DNA of 64,000 nt, taken from Gemmatimonadetes bacterium bin94. Its GTDB lineage: Bacteria; Gemmatimonadota; Gemmatimonadetes; Longimicrobiales; Gaopeijiaceae. The notes under the pieces are model-generated. The model had not been told where the DNA came from. It worked only from the letters and a program-made list of their open reading frames with translations, and searched no databases. Shown piece by piece: positions 7,766-16,723 of this stretch. Every line of letters starts with the position of its first letter. Position 1 is the first letter of the stretch. The position numbers and the translations under genes were made by a program. The stretch spans positions 1-64,000 of the forward strand of contig MPNE01000002.1 of assembly GCA_002238865.1 (NCBI GenBank), written 5' to 3'.

Positions 7766-8623
7766 CTATGGATCGGCAGTCCCCCGCCCAACCAGCCTCG
7801 CCATCGCCCACCGCACCCTCTCCACGACCTCCTCGTCCTCCTCCGTGATCCCCCGAATCGACAGCACGATGTCCGGCGAGATCTCGATCCGCGTCCACGT
7901 GTTCCTTGACCCCGGCGACTCCTCGTTGCGGCGGCTGGCAACCTCGCGCAAATGCTGCAGGGAGTCGGCAAGGTCGGAGTCCTGTTCGTAGGCAGGGGCG
8001 CGGTCGGCCACCATCCCCTCCGGCCGCACCACCAGGGAACTCTCGCGAAACACATCCTCGCCCACCCCTTCGCCCGGCTCGCCGGCCGCGCCCGGCGGAA
8101 GTGGCGAAAAGACCGGAGGCACATCGGACTCGCGCTGCACGGATGGCCCACGCTCCTCCTCCACAAGCGATTCCTCCTCGGGGAACAGAAACGCTGGCGC
8201 TCGCGGCCCCCGCTCCCGCCGCTCCGGCTCCCTCATCCGCGCTATCGGCCTCTTCTCCCCACCCCACCGCTCCTCCAGCGACCTCCGCCTCATCGCGGGA
8301 GCCCGAAACGACGTCGATGGCTCCGCCACCAGCTCCGGAGTCACCGCGATCCGCCCATCCGCAACCCCGGCGATCAGCGCCGGCGGCACCCGCTCGAACA
8401 CCTTTCGCATGTCGCTGAGGGTCACGGCAGGCACCTCCCCCTCTTCCTCCGCCTCCCTCACTCTCCGAATGAACAGCAGGCGATCCCGCACAAGCTTCGG
8501 ATAGCGGGTCCGGGGTCCGCGCCGGCCTACCTTCGGCAACAGCCCCTCCTGGACGTAGTACGCAATCGTCCTGCGGTCGAACCCCGTGTCGCGCTCCAGC
8601 TCCCTGGCCGTGTAGCTCGGCAT
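7766..8623 (-). CDS. MerR-family transcriptional regulator with a long disordered linker
   Basis: 285 residues. The N-terminus is a winged-helix MerR DNA-binding domain ('YTARELERDTGFDRRTIAYY', then 'VQEGLLPKVGRRGPRTRYP'), roughly residues 1-75. A charged, proline-rich, low-complexity region of about 100 residues follows, then a small C-terminal domain (TRIEISPDIVLSIRG) that may sense a ligand. The ATG at 8623 is preferred over an upstream TTG at 8641. It is divergent from the ARPP-1-type gene, and the shared 112-bp gap contains three TACTGKTGA repeats, so it probably controls that gene and itself. A propeller gene follows 21 bp downstream. Confidence 0.75.
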   Translation of the reverse strand: MPSYTARELERDTGFDRRTIAYYVQEGLLPKVGRRGPRTRYPKLVRDRLLFIRRVREAEEEGEVPAVTLSDMRKVFERVPPALIAGVADGRIAVTPELVAEPSTSFRAPAMRRRSLEERWGGEKRPIARMREPERRERGPRAPAFLFPEEESLVEEERGPSVQRESDVPPVFSPLPPGAAGEPGEGVGEDVFRESSLVVRPEGMVADRAPAYEQDSDLADSLQHLREVASRRNEESPGSRNTWTRIEISPDIVLSIRGITEEDEEVVERVRWAMARLVGRGTADP

Positions 8624-8659
8624 CGAATCCCCAACTCCCAACTGTCGTCCACTGGATAC

Positions 8660-8697
8660 TACTGTTGACTTACTGGTGACTTCCGCTTACTGTTGAA
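8660..8697. promoter_or_regulatory. Three direct repeats in the divergent MerR/ARPP-1 promoter region
   Basis: TACTGTTGAC (8660-8669), TACTGGTGAC (8671-8680) and TACTGTTGAA (8688-8697) occur in the gap between divergent genes. A partial copy, TACTGAC, follows at 8709. TTGACT at 8665 could be a -35 element. Such spaced repeats are a plausible operator for the adjacent MerR-like regulator; the assignment is inferred from position. Confidence 0.4.
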
Positions 8698-8735
8698 TAG
8701 CTGGTCACTACTGACAATACAAAAGGAGCCTCAGC

Positions 8736-9758
8736 GTGGACCACGTCAAGACCGCCATCTCCAGTCTCAAGCTCGCAGAACCGACGACCCACGGGGGATT
8801 GACCATCTTCCCCCTCACGTCGGGCCTGGACAGCAACTTCCGCTACCTCCTCCTCGAAGAGGGGCTGAGGAAGGAGCTCGTCACCATCCGTGAAGTGTCC
8901 GAAGGTGGCAGCGTGCCCGAACTCACCGTCAAGAACCGGGCGGACGTGCCCGTGCTGATCGTCGATGGCGAGGAACTCGTCGGTGCGAAACAGAACCGGG
9001 TCGCCAACCTCACCATGCTGCTTCCGGCCGAGAAGAGCACGATCATCCCCGTGTCGTGCGTGGAAGCGGGTCGCTGGTCGTACAGCAGACCCGACTTCGG
9101 CGTGACCGACCGGGTGCAGAACGCACGGGGCAGGGCGGAGAAGCTGGCCGACGTGCGGGAGTCGATCCGCCACACCGGCAGTCGGCGCTCCGACCAGGGC
9201 CGCGTGTGGGACTCCCTGGCGGAAGAGTCCGCGTCGCTGGAAGCGGACTCCCCGACCGGCGCGATCAGCGCCATGTTCGACCGCCACCGGGAGACGCTTG
9301 ACGACTACGTCGACGCCGTGAGCCCCCTGCCGGGCCAGATCGGCGCCGTCTTCATCGTCCACAACCGCCGCTACGGCCTGGACCTCTTCGACCAGCCCGA
9401 CACCTTCGCGGGATTCCTCCCCAAGCTGGTCCGCAGCTACGCGATCGACGTGCTGGGGCGCCGGTCCCGGCACAAGGGCACGGGCGCGCCCGAAGCGCAG
9501 GCGTTCCTTAACCGCATCCTTCGCGGCACCTTCGACGACCACCCCGCTGTCGGCCTCGGCCGGGACGTGGGCATCGTCGGGGAGGGACTGGTTGCGGGCG
9601 CGCTCGTCGCCGGGGAGACGGTCCTTCATCTGACTGCGTTTGCGGAGGCGCTCAACGGCCGCCGGACCAGCGGCAACCCGTCCGGCCGCGGCCACCGGGC
9701 ACGCTATCCGAGCCATCGCCAGAGGCAGGATGCGATGCGGAGGCGTTACGGGCGGTAG
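8736..9758 (+). CDS. ARPP-1 (DUF6569) family protein
   Basis: 340 residues from a GTG with AGGAG seven bases upstream. The sequence follows the ARPP-1 family: an N-terminal beta-rich part ('LTIFPLTSGLDSNFRYLLLE'), the conserved 'GEELVGAKQNRV' motif, 'VSCVEAGRWSY', then a helical section and 'GQIGAVFIVHNRRYGLDLFD'. The family was named from computational work linking it to ADP-ribosylation and phosphatase contexts, but no activity is established. It has no signal peptide, so it is probably cytosolic. The C-terminus is a basic tail. It is transcribed away from the MerR-like gene, which probably regulates it. Confidence 0.75.
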   Translation: MDHVKTAISSLKLAEPTTHGGLTIFPLTSGLDSNFRYLLLEEGLRKELVTIREVSEGGSVPELTVKNRADVPVLIVDGEELVGAKQNRVANLTMLLPAEKSTIIPVSCVEAGRWSYSRPDFGVTDRVQNARGRAEKLADVRESIRHTGSRRSDQGRVWDSLAEESASLEADSPTGAISAMFDRHRETLDDYVDAVSPLPGQIGAVFIVHNRRYGLDLFDQPDTFAGFLPKLVRSYAIDVLGRRSRHKGTGAPEAQAFLNRILRGTFDDHPAVGLGRDVGIVGEGLVAGALVAGETVLHLTAFAEALNGRRTSGNPSGRGHRARYPSHRQRQDAMRRRYGR

Positions 9759-9854
9759 TGGGGTGGCACGGCCGGTTTGACAGCCCCCGGAAGCACGTCC
9801 TAGAGTGAGTCGGCTTCTGGCAACACCTATCCCGTCGACTGGAGGAGCGGTGGC

Positions 9855-11154
9855 TTGGGAGTGTCCTTGAGGGGTTGCCTCGCCCTCGCGATCACCGCAC
9901 TCGCGGGATGCGTTTCCGAGAACGCGACGCCTCCCCAATCCCGGTCGGTCACTCAGCGAGATAGTGCGGCAATCCGGATCGTGGAAAACACCGCGCCTGC
10001 CTGGGAAGCGGATCAGGGCTGGCGGATAGAGCCGATTCCGGAAGTTGCCGTGGGATCGAGGGCGATCGTGGGTGGCCGGGACGAGATCGCGCTTCAACGC
10101 GTGCGGGGTGCCCGATTCCTCTCCGATGGTCGAATCGTCGTCGCGGACGCAGGTTCCCGCGAAGTGATGATATTCGACACCGCCGGCAGGCTTGTCAGGC
10201 GCTTCGGCGGTAGAGGGCAAGGGCCGGGCGAACTCCAGTCGGTCGTCGGGCTTCACATATGCGGGGGCGACTCCATAGCCGTGGTCGATTCGCGCCAGGC
10301 GCTCCACCTCTTCGACGGCGACGGGACATTCGCGCGCCGGGCACGGTTTCGACTGGGCGAGCGGTCCGCGTCGCTGCAAGGAGTCTCGGCCAGCTGCCGC
10401 CGAGCGTTGCTACAACAGCGCACCCGGCAGCCCTCCCTTGATCGCCTCGGCCTTACCGAGGACGTCTTTGCGTGGGTCGACCCGTTCTCCGACGCCGTCG
10501 ACACGGTGACGACAGCCGAGCTGCTCGAGGCGTGTGATCCGCAGTCTCGACGGGGCCGCGCGTGCCTGGGTCATCCCCTGGGGCACCTCTTCCCGCACGC
10601 TCGCGACAGGAAACGATCAGCTGGTGCTGGGGAACGGGCGAATCCCCGAGTTCCGGCGGTACGATTCCGCGGGCAGACTCCAGATGATTGTTCGCTGGGC
10701 CAGGGCACCCCGGCCGGTCGACGCGGGGGATCGGCAACGCTATTCCGAGTTCCGTTCGGAGTTTCTCGCCTGGGCGCCCGACGAGCAGGAAACCCGGCTG
10801 CTGTTTCCGGCCCTCGACGAATACCCGGAGGTCCCGGCACACAAGCCGCTCTTCGACCGGATTCTGCTGGATGACCGGGGAGGGATCTGGGCGCGCGTCT
10901 TTTCCGGGGAGTCCTTCGGCCTCTTCGACTCGCGCCTCCGGGACGCCCCGGTCTTCACCGAGGCCTGGACGGTGTTCGACTCGGCCGGGGTCTGGCTGGG
11001 CGATCTCACCTTGCCGGAGCGGTTTGTGCTTCACGCCGTCGGCAGGGATCGGCTTCTCGGCGTATCGAGAGACTCCTTCGACACGGAAGCGGTTCAGGTG
11101 CTGCGGATCGAGGCTCTGCCCCCCTTGCCCCCTACCCCCGGCGTGCTACGATAG
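9855..11154 (+). pseudogene. Propeller lipoprotein gene interrupted by a frameshift
   Basis: Starts at a TTG with GGAGGAG upstream and encodes a lipoprotein signal ending 'LAITALAGC'. It continues with the 'RDSAAIRIVEN' N-terminus and 'GGRGQGPGELQS' hallmark of the propeller family seen elsewhere in the window. The first frame is good to about 10530 ('TVTTAELLEA'), and the family sequence continues in the next frame ('ARAWVIPWG...ATGNDQLVLGNG') to the stop at 11154. Frame 2 has a stop at 10507-10509, so the break lies between about 10510 and 10545. An extra G in the GG at 10529-10530 would explain it. Corrected length is about 432 residues. It is either a recent pseudogene or a sequence error. 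Confidence 0.7.
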
Positions 11155-11226
11155 CAGGCGACACACAGGAGCCAGCGGCACCCCGGCGCAGCCGCATCCG
11201 CGTCGCCCCCCGAACCCGTCATCGAC

Positions 11227-11577
11227 ATGGCCCAGGACACTCTTTTCTCGAAGATTGCAAGCGGTGAGATTCCGGCCGACATCGTGTACCAGGACGACCT
11301 CGTCACCGCGTTCCGGGACATCCGCCCCCTCACTCCCACGCACGTCCTCGTCGTGCCCAACCGCGTGATTCCGACGTTGGCGCACGCCTCGGCCGACGAC
11401 GAAGCCGTGCTGGGCAGGATGGTCCGCGTGGCTGCCGACATCGCCGAGAAGGAGGGGATCGCCGAGGGCGGCTACCGCGTCATGATCAACTGCCGGGACC
11501 ACGGAGGACAGGAGATCTACCACCTGCACCTGCACCTGTTGGGCGGCCGGCCGCTGGGGCCGATGCTGGTGCGGTAG
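11227..11577 (+). CDS. hinT: HIT-family nucleotide-binding hydrolase (HinT type)
   Basis: 116 residues, the usual length of HinT. The N-terminus 'DTLFSKIASGEIPADIVYQD' is typical, and the histidine triad His-Leu-His-Leu-His lies at residues 99-103 followed by 'LLGGRPLGPM'. The family cleaves purine nucleoside phosphoramidates such as AMP-lysine and works as a cytosolic dimer. The residue before the triad is Tyr-His rather than the common HVH start, but all three triad histidines are present. It lies seven bases upstream of the PIG-L gene, so it shares a transcript with it, although no biochemical link is obvious. Confidence 0.9.
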   Translation: MAQDTLFSKIASGEIPADIVYQDDLVTAFRDIRPLTPTHVLVVPNRVIPTLAHASADDEAVLGRMVRVAADIAEKEGIAEGGYRVMINCRDHGGQEIYHLHLHLLGGRPLGPMLVR

Positions 11578-11584
11578 GGAACCG

Positions 11585-14404
11585 ATGATGCGCCGCGTGC
11601 CAAGCGTTGCCGCGCCGGCCTGGACGAGCTTTGCCCTCGCCGCGGTCACCTGTCTTGCGGCGCCGGCCACCGCCCTTCCCCAGACTCGGCCAGCGCTTGA
11701 CCGCGTCCTGGCTTTCCCCACGCCCATCCCCGGCGAGGATCTGCACGCCGACCGGGGGGCGGCTGGCGCCTGGCACCGGATCCGCAAGCTCACCACCACG
11801 GCCAGCATCCTTCACGTCACCGCACACCCCGACGACGAGCACTCGGGCATGCTCACCCTTGCCAGCCGCCGGTGGGGCGCCCGCACCGCGCTGCTCAGCC
11901 TGAACCGCGGTGAAGCGGGCGCGAACGCCATCGGCCCCGAGCTCTTCGATGCGCTGGGGCTGATCCGTACACGCGAGCTGGTCCTCTCGGGACGCTACTA
12001 CGGCCTGGACGACCTCTACTTCAGCACGGCGGTCGACTACGGCTACTCCAAGTCGGTCGCCGAGGCGCTGCGGAGTTGGGACCGCGAGGCCGTGCTCGAA
12101 GACATGGTTCGGGTGATCCGCCTCAACCGCCCGCTGGTGGTCGTGTCGCGCTTTCACGGGACGGCGCGGGACGGGCACGGGCATCATCACGCGGCAGGGA
12201 TGCTTACCCCCGAGGCGGTTGCCGCGGCGGCCGATCCCGAGCGCTTCCCGGATCAGATCACGCTCGAAGGGCTGCGCCCGTGGCGGGTCCTGCGCGTCTA
12301 TCGCGGGGGTGTGCGGGAAGGGGAGCCGCATCATCTCACGGTGGACGCGAACGGGTACAGCGCCGTGCTGGGCACAAGCTATCAGCGGTGGGCCAGCCTC
12401 GGACTGAGCTTGCAGCGGTCGCAGACGTCGGGGCGAATGCGGCGCGGCCGCGGGCAGGCATACCGGTATGAGTTGCTCGCAGAAGCCGGTGATCGGGCCG
12501 AAAGGGGCGAAAATCCCGACTTTGTCCGCCACAATGGGGCCGAAATGGCGGACAAACTCCATTTTGGGCTCGATACGAGGCTAACGGGACTGTCCGGGCT
12601 GCTGGGCGGACAGGTCGGACAGGAGATCGAGAGGGGGCTTGCCGAGGTGCAGGCCGCGATCGACGAGGCGGTCCGCGACTTCGACTTCACCGCTCCGGAG
12701 GCTTCCGTTCCCGGACTGGCGCGCGGGCTCGCGTCGCTGCGTTCCGTGATGGAGAGGGCGGACGTGCCAACGGAGCTGGGATTCCACCTGGCCGTGAAGG
12801 AGCGGCAGTTCCAGGACGCGATCGCCGCCGCGGCCGGAGTGGCGGTGCGGGCCGAGCTGGCCGGCGCCGCCGGTGGCGCGGTGGTCGTGCCGGGTGAAGA
12901 GGTCGAAGTGGCCATCGAGGTGGAGAGCGTGGTTCCGGTGGAGGTATCGGATATCGCAGTGATCGCGGGCCGCGGCCCGGTGCGGGCCGCATTGGACACG
13001 GACCATCCGGGAGCCGCGGCCGACCCCGACTTTCGCAACCTGATGCCATTCAGCATGGAGTTCGATGTCCGCATTCCAGGCGACGCAGACGTTGCCGGGC
13101 CCTACTTCGCCCGGGTCGGGCTGGCCGAAAACCACTACCGGATCGCAGACTCGGCGGACCTTCACCTGCCGTGGCGGAGGCCGGAATTCCGTGCCGAAGT
13201 CGCCATGCGGATCGGCGGTGCCCCGGTCGCGACAACCGTCCCGGTGACGGGATCGGTGTCACGGTTGCCGTACGGGTCGCTTGCCCGGCGCGTGGACGTG
13301 CTGCCCACCCTGTCGGTAGCCGTGACGCCGGCCGTGCGGGTGGTGGCGGGAGGGGCCGGCGCGACGGCCCGGGACGTCCAGGTTCTCGTTCGGCTGGAGG
13401 CCAATGCGCCGGATGTATCCGCCGAGGCAGAGCTCGAGCTTCCCGCAGGCTGGACGGCGACACCAGCGTCGGTTCGGCACCACTTCCGGAGCCGCGGAGA
13501 GGTGGTCGAGCTTCCTGTCACGATTCATCCACCAATGGATTGGAGCGGCGACGCAGTTGCGGAGGTGGTCGCGCGGGTGGTGAATGGCGCGGGTGATGGC
13601 GCGGACCCGGGCGCGCAGGCCAGCGCCGAAGAAGCCTCGGAGGCCCGGCCCGGCGTCAGGAGCGAATACCGCGTCGGCTACCAGGTCATCGACCACCGCG
13701 ACCTGCCTCTCGCCCGGCTGCGGATCCCGGCACGGACCACGATCCGATCCGTCGCGGTGACACCCCTGGACGGCCTGGCCGTGGGCTACGTCACGGGCGT
13801 CGGGGACGAGGTGCCCGCCGCGATCGAGGCTCTCGGCGCGTCGGTGCGGCTACTGAACGAGGCCGACCTGGCCGGCGGCGCACTGGACGCGCACGACGCC
13901 ATTGTCGTGGGCACGCGGGCCTACGCCGTGCGGCGGGACCTCGTCGAGAACAACCAGCGGCTGCTGGACTACGCACGTGGCGGCGGCAACCTGGTCGTCC
14001 TCTACCAGACACAGGAGTTCGTTCCGTCCGAGATGGCTCCCTTCCCCGCCTCTCTGCCTCCCGGCGCCCAGGAGGTCTCCGAACAGGACGCCCCCGTGCA
14101 GTTGCTGGCTCCCTCCCATCCGCTCCTCACGACCCCGAACCGCATCTCCGAGGCCGATTTCGACGACTGGCTGGAGCAGCGCGGCTCCAAGTTCTTCGCG
14201 GAGTGGGACCCGGCCTACACGCCCCTGGTCGAGACGCACGACACCGGGCAGGCGCCGCAGCGGGGCATCTGGCTCACCGCGGCGATCGGCGGGGGACGGT
14301 ACAGCTACGTGGCTCTGGCCCTGCACCGGCAGTTGCCCTACGGCGTGCCGGGAGCGTACAGGATTCTGTCGAACGTGCTCTGGTCGGGCGTCGCTGGGCG
14401 CTAG
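11585..14404 (+). CDS. Secreted PIG-L family deacetylase with large C-terminal extension
   Basis: 939 residues. A signal peptide (residues 1-32) is followed by a LmbE/PIG-L domain at about 70-270. The zinc motif is His81-Pro-Asp-Asp84-Glu, and a distal metal histidine is in 'GHGHHHAAG' near 200. The family removes N-acetyl groups from sugars such as GlcNAc. Beta-rich domains of about 350 residues follow, then a C-terminal Rossmann-like part ('DAIVVGTRAYAVRRDL...GGGNLVVLYQT') resembling glutamine-amidotransferase/ThuA-like modules without a clear nucleophile. It is far longer than plain PIG-L enzymes (about 250 residues). It is exported, so it probably acts on periplasmic or extracellular glycans. 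Confidence 0.8.
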   Translation: MMRRVPSVAAPAWTSFALAAVTCLAAPATALPQTRPALDRVLAFPTPIPGEDLHADRGAAGAWHRIRKLTTTASILHVTAHPDDEHSGMLTLASRRWGARTALLSLNRGEAGANAIGPELFDALGLIRTRELVLSGRYYGLDDLYFSTAVDYGYSKSVAEALRSWDREAVLEDMVRVIRLNRPLVVVSRFHGTARDGHGHHHAAGMLTPEAVAAAADPERFPDQITLEGLRPWRVLRVYRGGVREGEPHHLTVDANGYSAVLGTSYQRWASLGLSLQRSQTSGRMRRGRGQAYRYELLAEAGDRAERGENPDFVRHNGAEMADKLHFGLDTRLTGLSGLLGGQVGQEIERGLAEVQAAIDEAVRDFDFTAPEASVPGLARGLASLRSVMERADVPTELGFHLAVKERQFQDAIAAAAGVAVRAELAGAAGGAVVVPGEEVEVAIEVESVVPVEVSDIAVIAGRGPVRAALDTDHPGAAADPDFRNLMPFSMEFDVRIPGDADVAGPYFARVGLAENHYRIADSADLHLPWRRPEFRAEVAMRIGGAPVATTVPVTGSVSRLPYGSLARRVDVLPTLSVAVTPAVRVVAGGAGATARDVQVLVRLEANAPDVSAEAELELPAGWTATPASVRHHFRSRGEVVELPVTIHPPMDWSGDAVAEVVARVVNGAGDGADPGAQASAEEASEARPGVRSEYRVGYQVIDHRDLPLARLRIPARTTIRSVAVTPLDGLAVGYVTGVGDEVPAAIEALGASVRLLNEADLAGGALDAHDAIVVGTRAYAVRRDLVENNQRLLDYARGGGNLVVLYQTQEFVPSEMAPFPASLPPGAQEVSEQDAPVQLLAPSHPLLTTPNRISEADFDDWLEQRGSKFFAEWDPAYTPLVETHDTGQAPQRGIWLTAAIGGGRYSYVALALHRQLPYGVPGAYRILSNVLWSGVAGR

Positions 14405-14453
14405 ACCTTCGGTGCCGCTTTCGTGCGGGGTGGAGCCAGGTTGTCTCTACCCG

Positions 14454-16271
14454 TCATTTCTGCACTGGCGCGGGACGAAGCTGGCTGACCACAGCTCTTG
14501 GGACATCGAATTCGTCCAGTTCGCTCACCAACACGAAATCCCCACGGGCATCAAGCAATCTGTCCCTTGCCTTCAGCCTTGCCGTGAAGAGCGGTTTCGC
14601 CCGCTCGATGTCCCAAACGCGCCACGTCACGCTGTCTTGATCGGGAAATCGGTAGTCGCGCACCCAGAGTCGTTCGTCAAAGTCTGTCAGCACGGAGTCG
14701 ATCGCGGGGGCAGTTTCGTTTTGCGGCCATTCATCAATCGGGAAGGGGGTGACATCTTCAATGTCGCCCATTGATTCTTCGCCCCAAACACCACTTTCGA
14801 CGAGCTTGCTCATGGCCTCTGCCATCCTCGACGGTACTGCGGCCTTGGACTCGCGCGCTACGCGCACCTGGGCTGCGGACGGTCGCACGGCTGTCGGCAT
14901 GGGAATGCGGATGACCTCCTTGCCGCTCCAGTCGAACACCCCAATTGAATCCAGATCGGTCTCGGCGATGACAAAATGGTCTGAGGTTCCCGCAGCCAAG
15001 GTCCAATGCCCGAAGATCACACCGCCGCTATAACGCTCTCCATAGTACAATTCGTTTCCCTTGGCCTCCGCAACGACTTGAAGACCATCTTCGCCAATCG
15101 CCGCAACATACTGAACCGATTCCCAGGTTCGCCCTCGGTAGCCGCTCTCACTGGATTCCCGGTCACCGAACACGATGCTGCCGTCCGGATGAACGGCCAC
15201 CGGGGCCACGCCCATCGGGTTGTTGAACGGGATGGCATGATGGCGCAGGGCATGCAGGAACTCGCCGTCGTGGTCGAGGAACACCACGCGCCGCCGCAGT
15301 ATGTCCCAGAGTGCGAGGCCCCGCGGGGTGCGCAACGCACGCGCGATGCGGCGGAACTCCCGGGGCCCGGCACCCTCCCTGCCGAATACCCTGGTCTCCC
15401 CGGACAAAGGGTCCACGAAGAGAACTTCGGTTTGTTCCACCAGGGCGAACCCGGTGCCGGGAAGGAAGAACCCGGCCACGACCACAGACAGCTCAGAGAG
15501 ATTCGGATTGTCCGAGGAGTCGAAGGTCGATTCCGCGAGAGTACGGAGTGGGGCCTGTGCACTCGGCTGGGGAGGCTCAATGCGGCGTCCGCCATTGGCT
15601 CGGAAAGCTCGCTCCGCAGTCCCCATGGCATCTGTCAGTCCCGGCGCGCCTGGATGCAAGCCGCTACTCGATACAAAGGTAGGGGTGCCGAGAATCTGCA
15701 GGGCACCCGCCAGCTCTACATCTCGTGCGAGGCGATTCCGGGTTGCGTCTTCGTTCATACAGTCGGGGAAAGACTCCGAATCGGCTATCCCCAGGCTCTT
15801 TCCAAACCGAACCCAGTCTCGTTCGCTTAGCCATGTCTGGTCGGAAATCAGCGCCTCGTGCGCTTCAGGGAAGCGGTTGTACCCTTCAGCGCAAATCGCT
15901 GCAAGCGCCGCTTCGGTCGCGCCCGAACCGCTTCGGTTCGAGGGAACATGACGGACGACTACAGAGACACCCTCACCACGGGTCGCTTCCAGCACAGCAG
16001 GTGCGACCTCTTGGCACACCTGACAGTCGTAGTCCACAAATTCGACTATGACAGCGCGACCGGAGGAAGGCATGAACTCTCCAAGACGACTCGGAGCGCT
16101 CACCAAATCGTCCCAGTGCCGTGAAACCCGGCGCTGCTCGTTCCATCCACTGTATACCGCGCCGATCCCTCGCACCACCGGACCTGACGGACCAAACAGC
16201 AGAATTGCGAGCGTTACGATAATCGCGACGTTGACAGCCCGGTTCCACCTGTCGCTCTTGTTAGTGCTCAT
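14454..16271 (-). CDS. DsbA/thioredoxin-like domain fused to a six-bladed propeller
   Basis: 605 residues. One N-terminal membrane anchor (residues 13-27) places the rest outside the cytoplasm. Residues 60-235 form a DsbA-type thioredoxin fold: 'VIVEFVDYDCQVCQ' with the redox pair Cys83/Cys86, a helical insert, and the cis-proline motif 'GTPTFV' at 195-200. From about 250 a six-bladed propeller follows, with the variant hallmark 'GREGAGPREFRR'. DsbA-like domains oxidise or isomerise disulfides; here the propeller may choose the substrate. A gene for a six-cysteine exported peptide ends 27 bp upstream, an obvious candidate substrate. No partner DsbB/DsbD-type gene is visible. Confidence 0.8.
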   Translation of the reverse strand: MSTNKSDRWNRAVNVAIIVTLAILLFGPSGPVVRGIGAVYSGWNEQRRVSRHWDDLVSAPSRLGEFMPSSGRAVIVEFVDYDCQVCQEVAPAVLEATRGEGVSVVVRHVPSNRSGSGATEAALAAICAEGYNRFPEAHEALISDQTWLSERDWVRFGKSLGIADSESFPDCMNEDATRNRLARDVELAGALQILGTPTFVSSSGLHPGAPGLTDAMGTAERAFRANGGRRIEPPQPSAQAPLRTLAESTFDSSDNPNLSELSVVVAGFFLPGTGFALVEQTEVLFVDPLSGETRVFGREGAGPREFRRIARALRTPRGLALWDILRRRVVFLDHDGEFLHALRHHAIPFNNPMGVAPVAVHPDGSIVFGDRESSESGYRGRTWESVQYVAAIGEDGLQVVAEAKGNELYYGERYSGGVIFGHWTLAAGTSDHFVIAETDLDSIGVFDWSGKEVIRIPMPTAVRPSAAQVRVARESKAAVPSRMAEAMSKLVESGVWGEESMGDIEDVTPFPIDEWPQNETAPAIDSVLTDFDERLWVRDYRFPDQDSVTWRVWDIERAKPLFTARLKARDRLLDARGDFVLVSELDEFDVPRAVVSQLRPAPVQK

Positions 16272-16298
16272 GCGCCAGCAATTCGCCGATGACGGCGA

Positions 16299-16499
16299 TC
16301 AGAAGCAGACAACCCCGACCCCCATCGGGTGACCAACCGGGCACGTCCTGGTGACGCAGCCGCTATCCTCCACACAAGTCACGCAACCACTCGTGTGGGT
16401 CAGGCAGTTTGGCTGGGGTTCCTGTGCCCTGACGGACTCGGCTTCGATCGAAAGCACAGCGATCAGAAGCAAGCCAAGAAGCTGGAGAAAGCGTCGCAT
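16299..16499 (-). CDS. Small exported cysteine-rich peptide, third pair
   Basis: 66 residues. The signal peptide 'MRRFLQLLGLLLIAVLSIEA' ends near 'VRAQ'. The mature peptide of about 40 residues has six cysteines at 32, 39, 42, 48, 53 and 65, with one CxxC, and ends at 'VVCF'. The ATG at 16499 has a weak AAGGGA site. It lies 27 bp upstream of the DsbA-like/propeller fusion on the same strand. The cysteine spacing differs from the other two peptides in the window, so the shared features are size, export and gene position rather than close sequence similarity. Function is unknown. Confidence 0.65.
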   Translation of the reverse strand: MRRFLQLLGLLLIAVLSIEAESVRAQEPQPNCLTHTSGCVTCVEDSGCVTRTCPVGHPMGVGVVCF

Positions 16500-16723
16500 T
16501 TTTCAATCCCTTTTTTCTGGGTGGGTGGGGGTGGTTCGTCTGCTTGTACGCAACACACTATCCATGACAACCGCAAGGTGGCTTGGGAGCACACTTGGCC
16601 GATTGCCCTTCCCAAGACAATCTCGCCAGCTTGATCGCACATTGCGCTCACGGCGCATCGGGCCAGATTTCGGTTCTCCGCGCCCTCCGTCCAGGCGCCC
16701 GTGCTCGCCAGCCAACGTCCAGG

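Noticed and set aside
8670-10379. Long open frame on the minus strand opposite the ARPP-1 gene
   Set aside because: Composition is low-complexity Arg/Gly/Val without domain features. It is the mirror of a well-supported gene in high-GC DNA.
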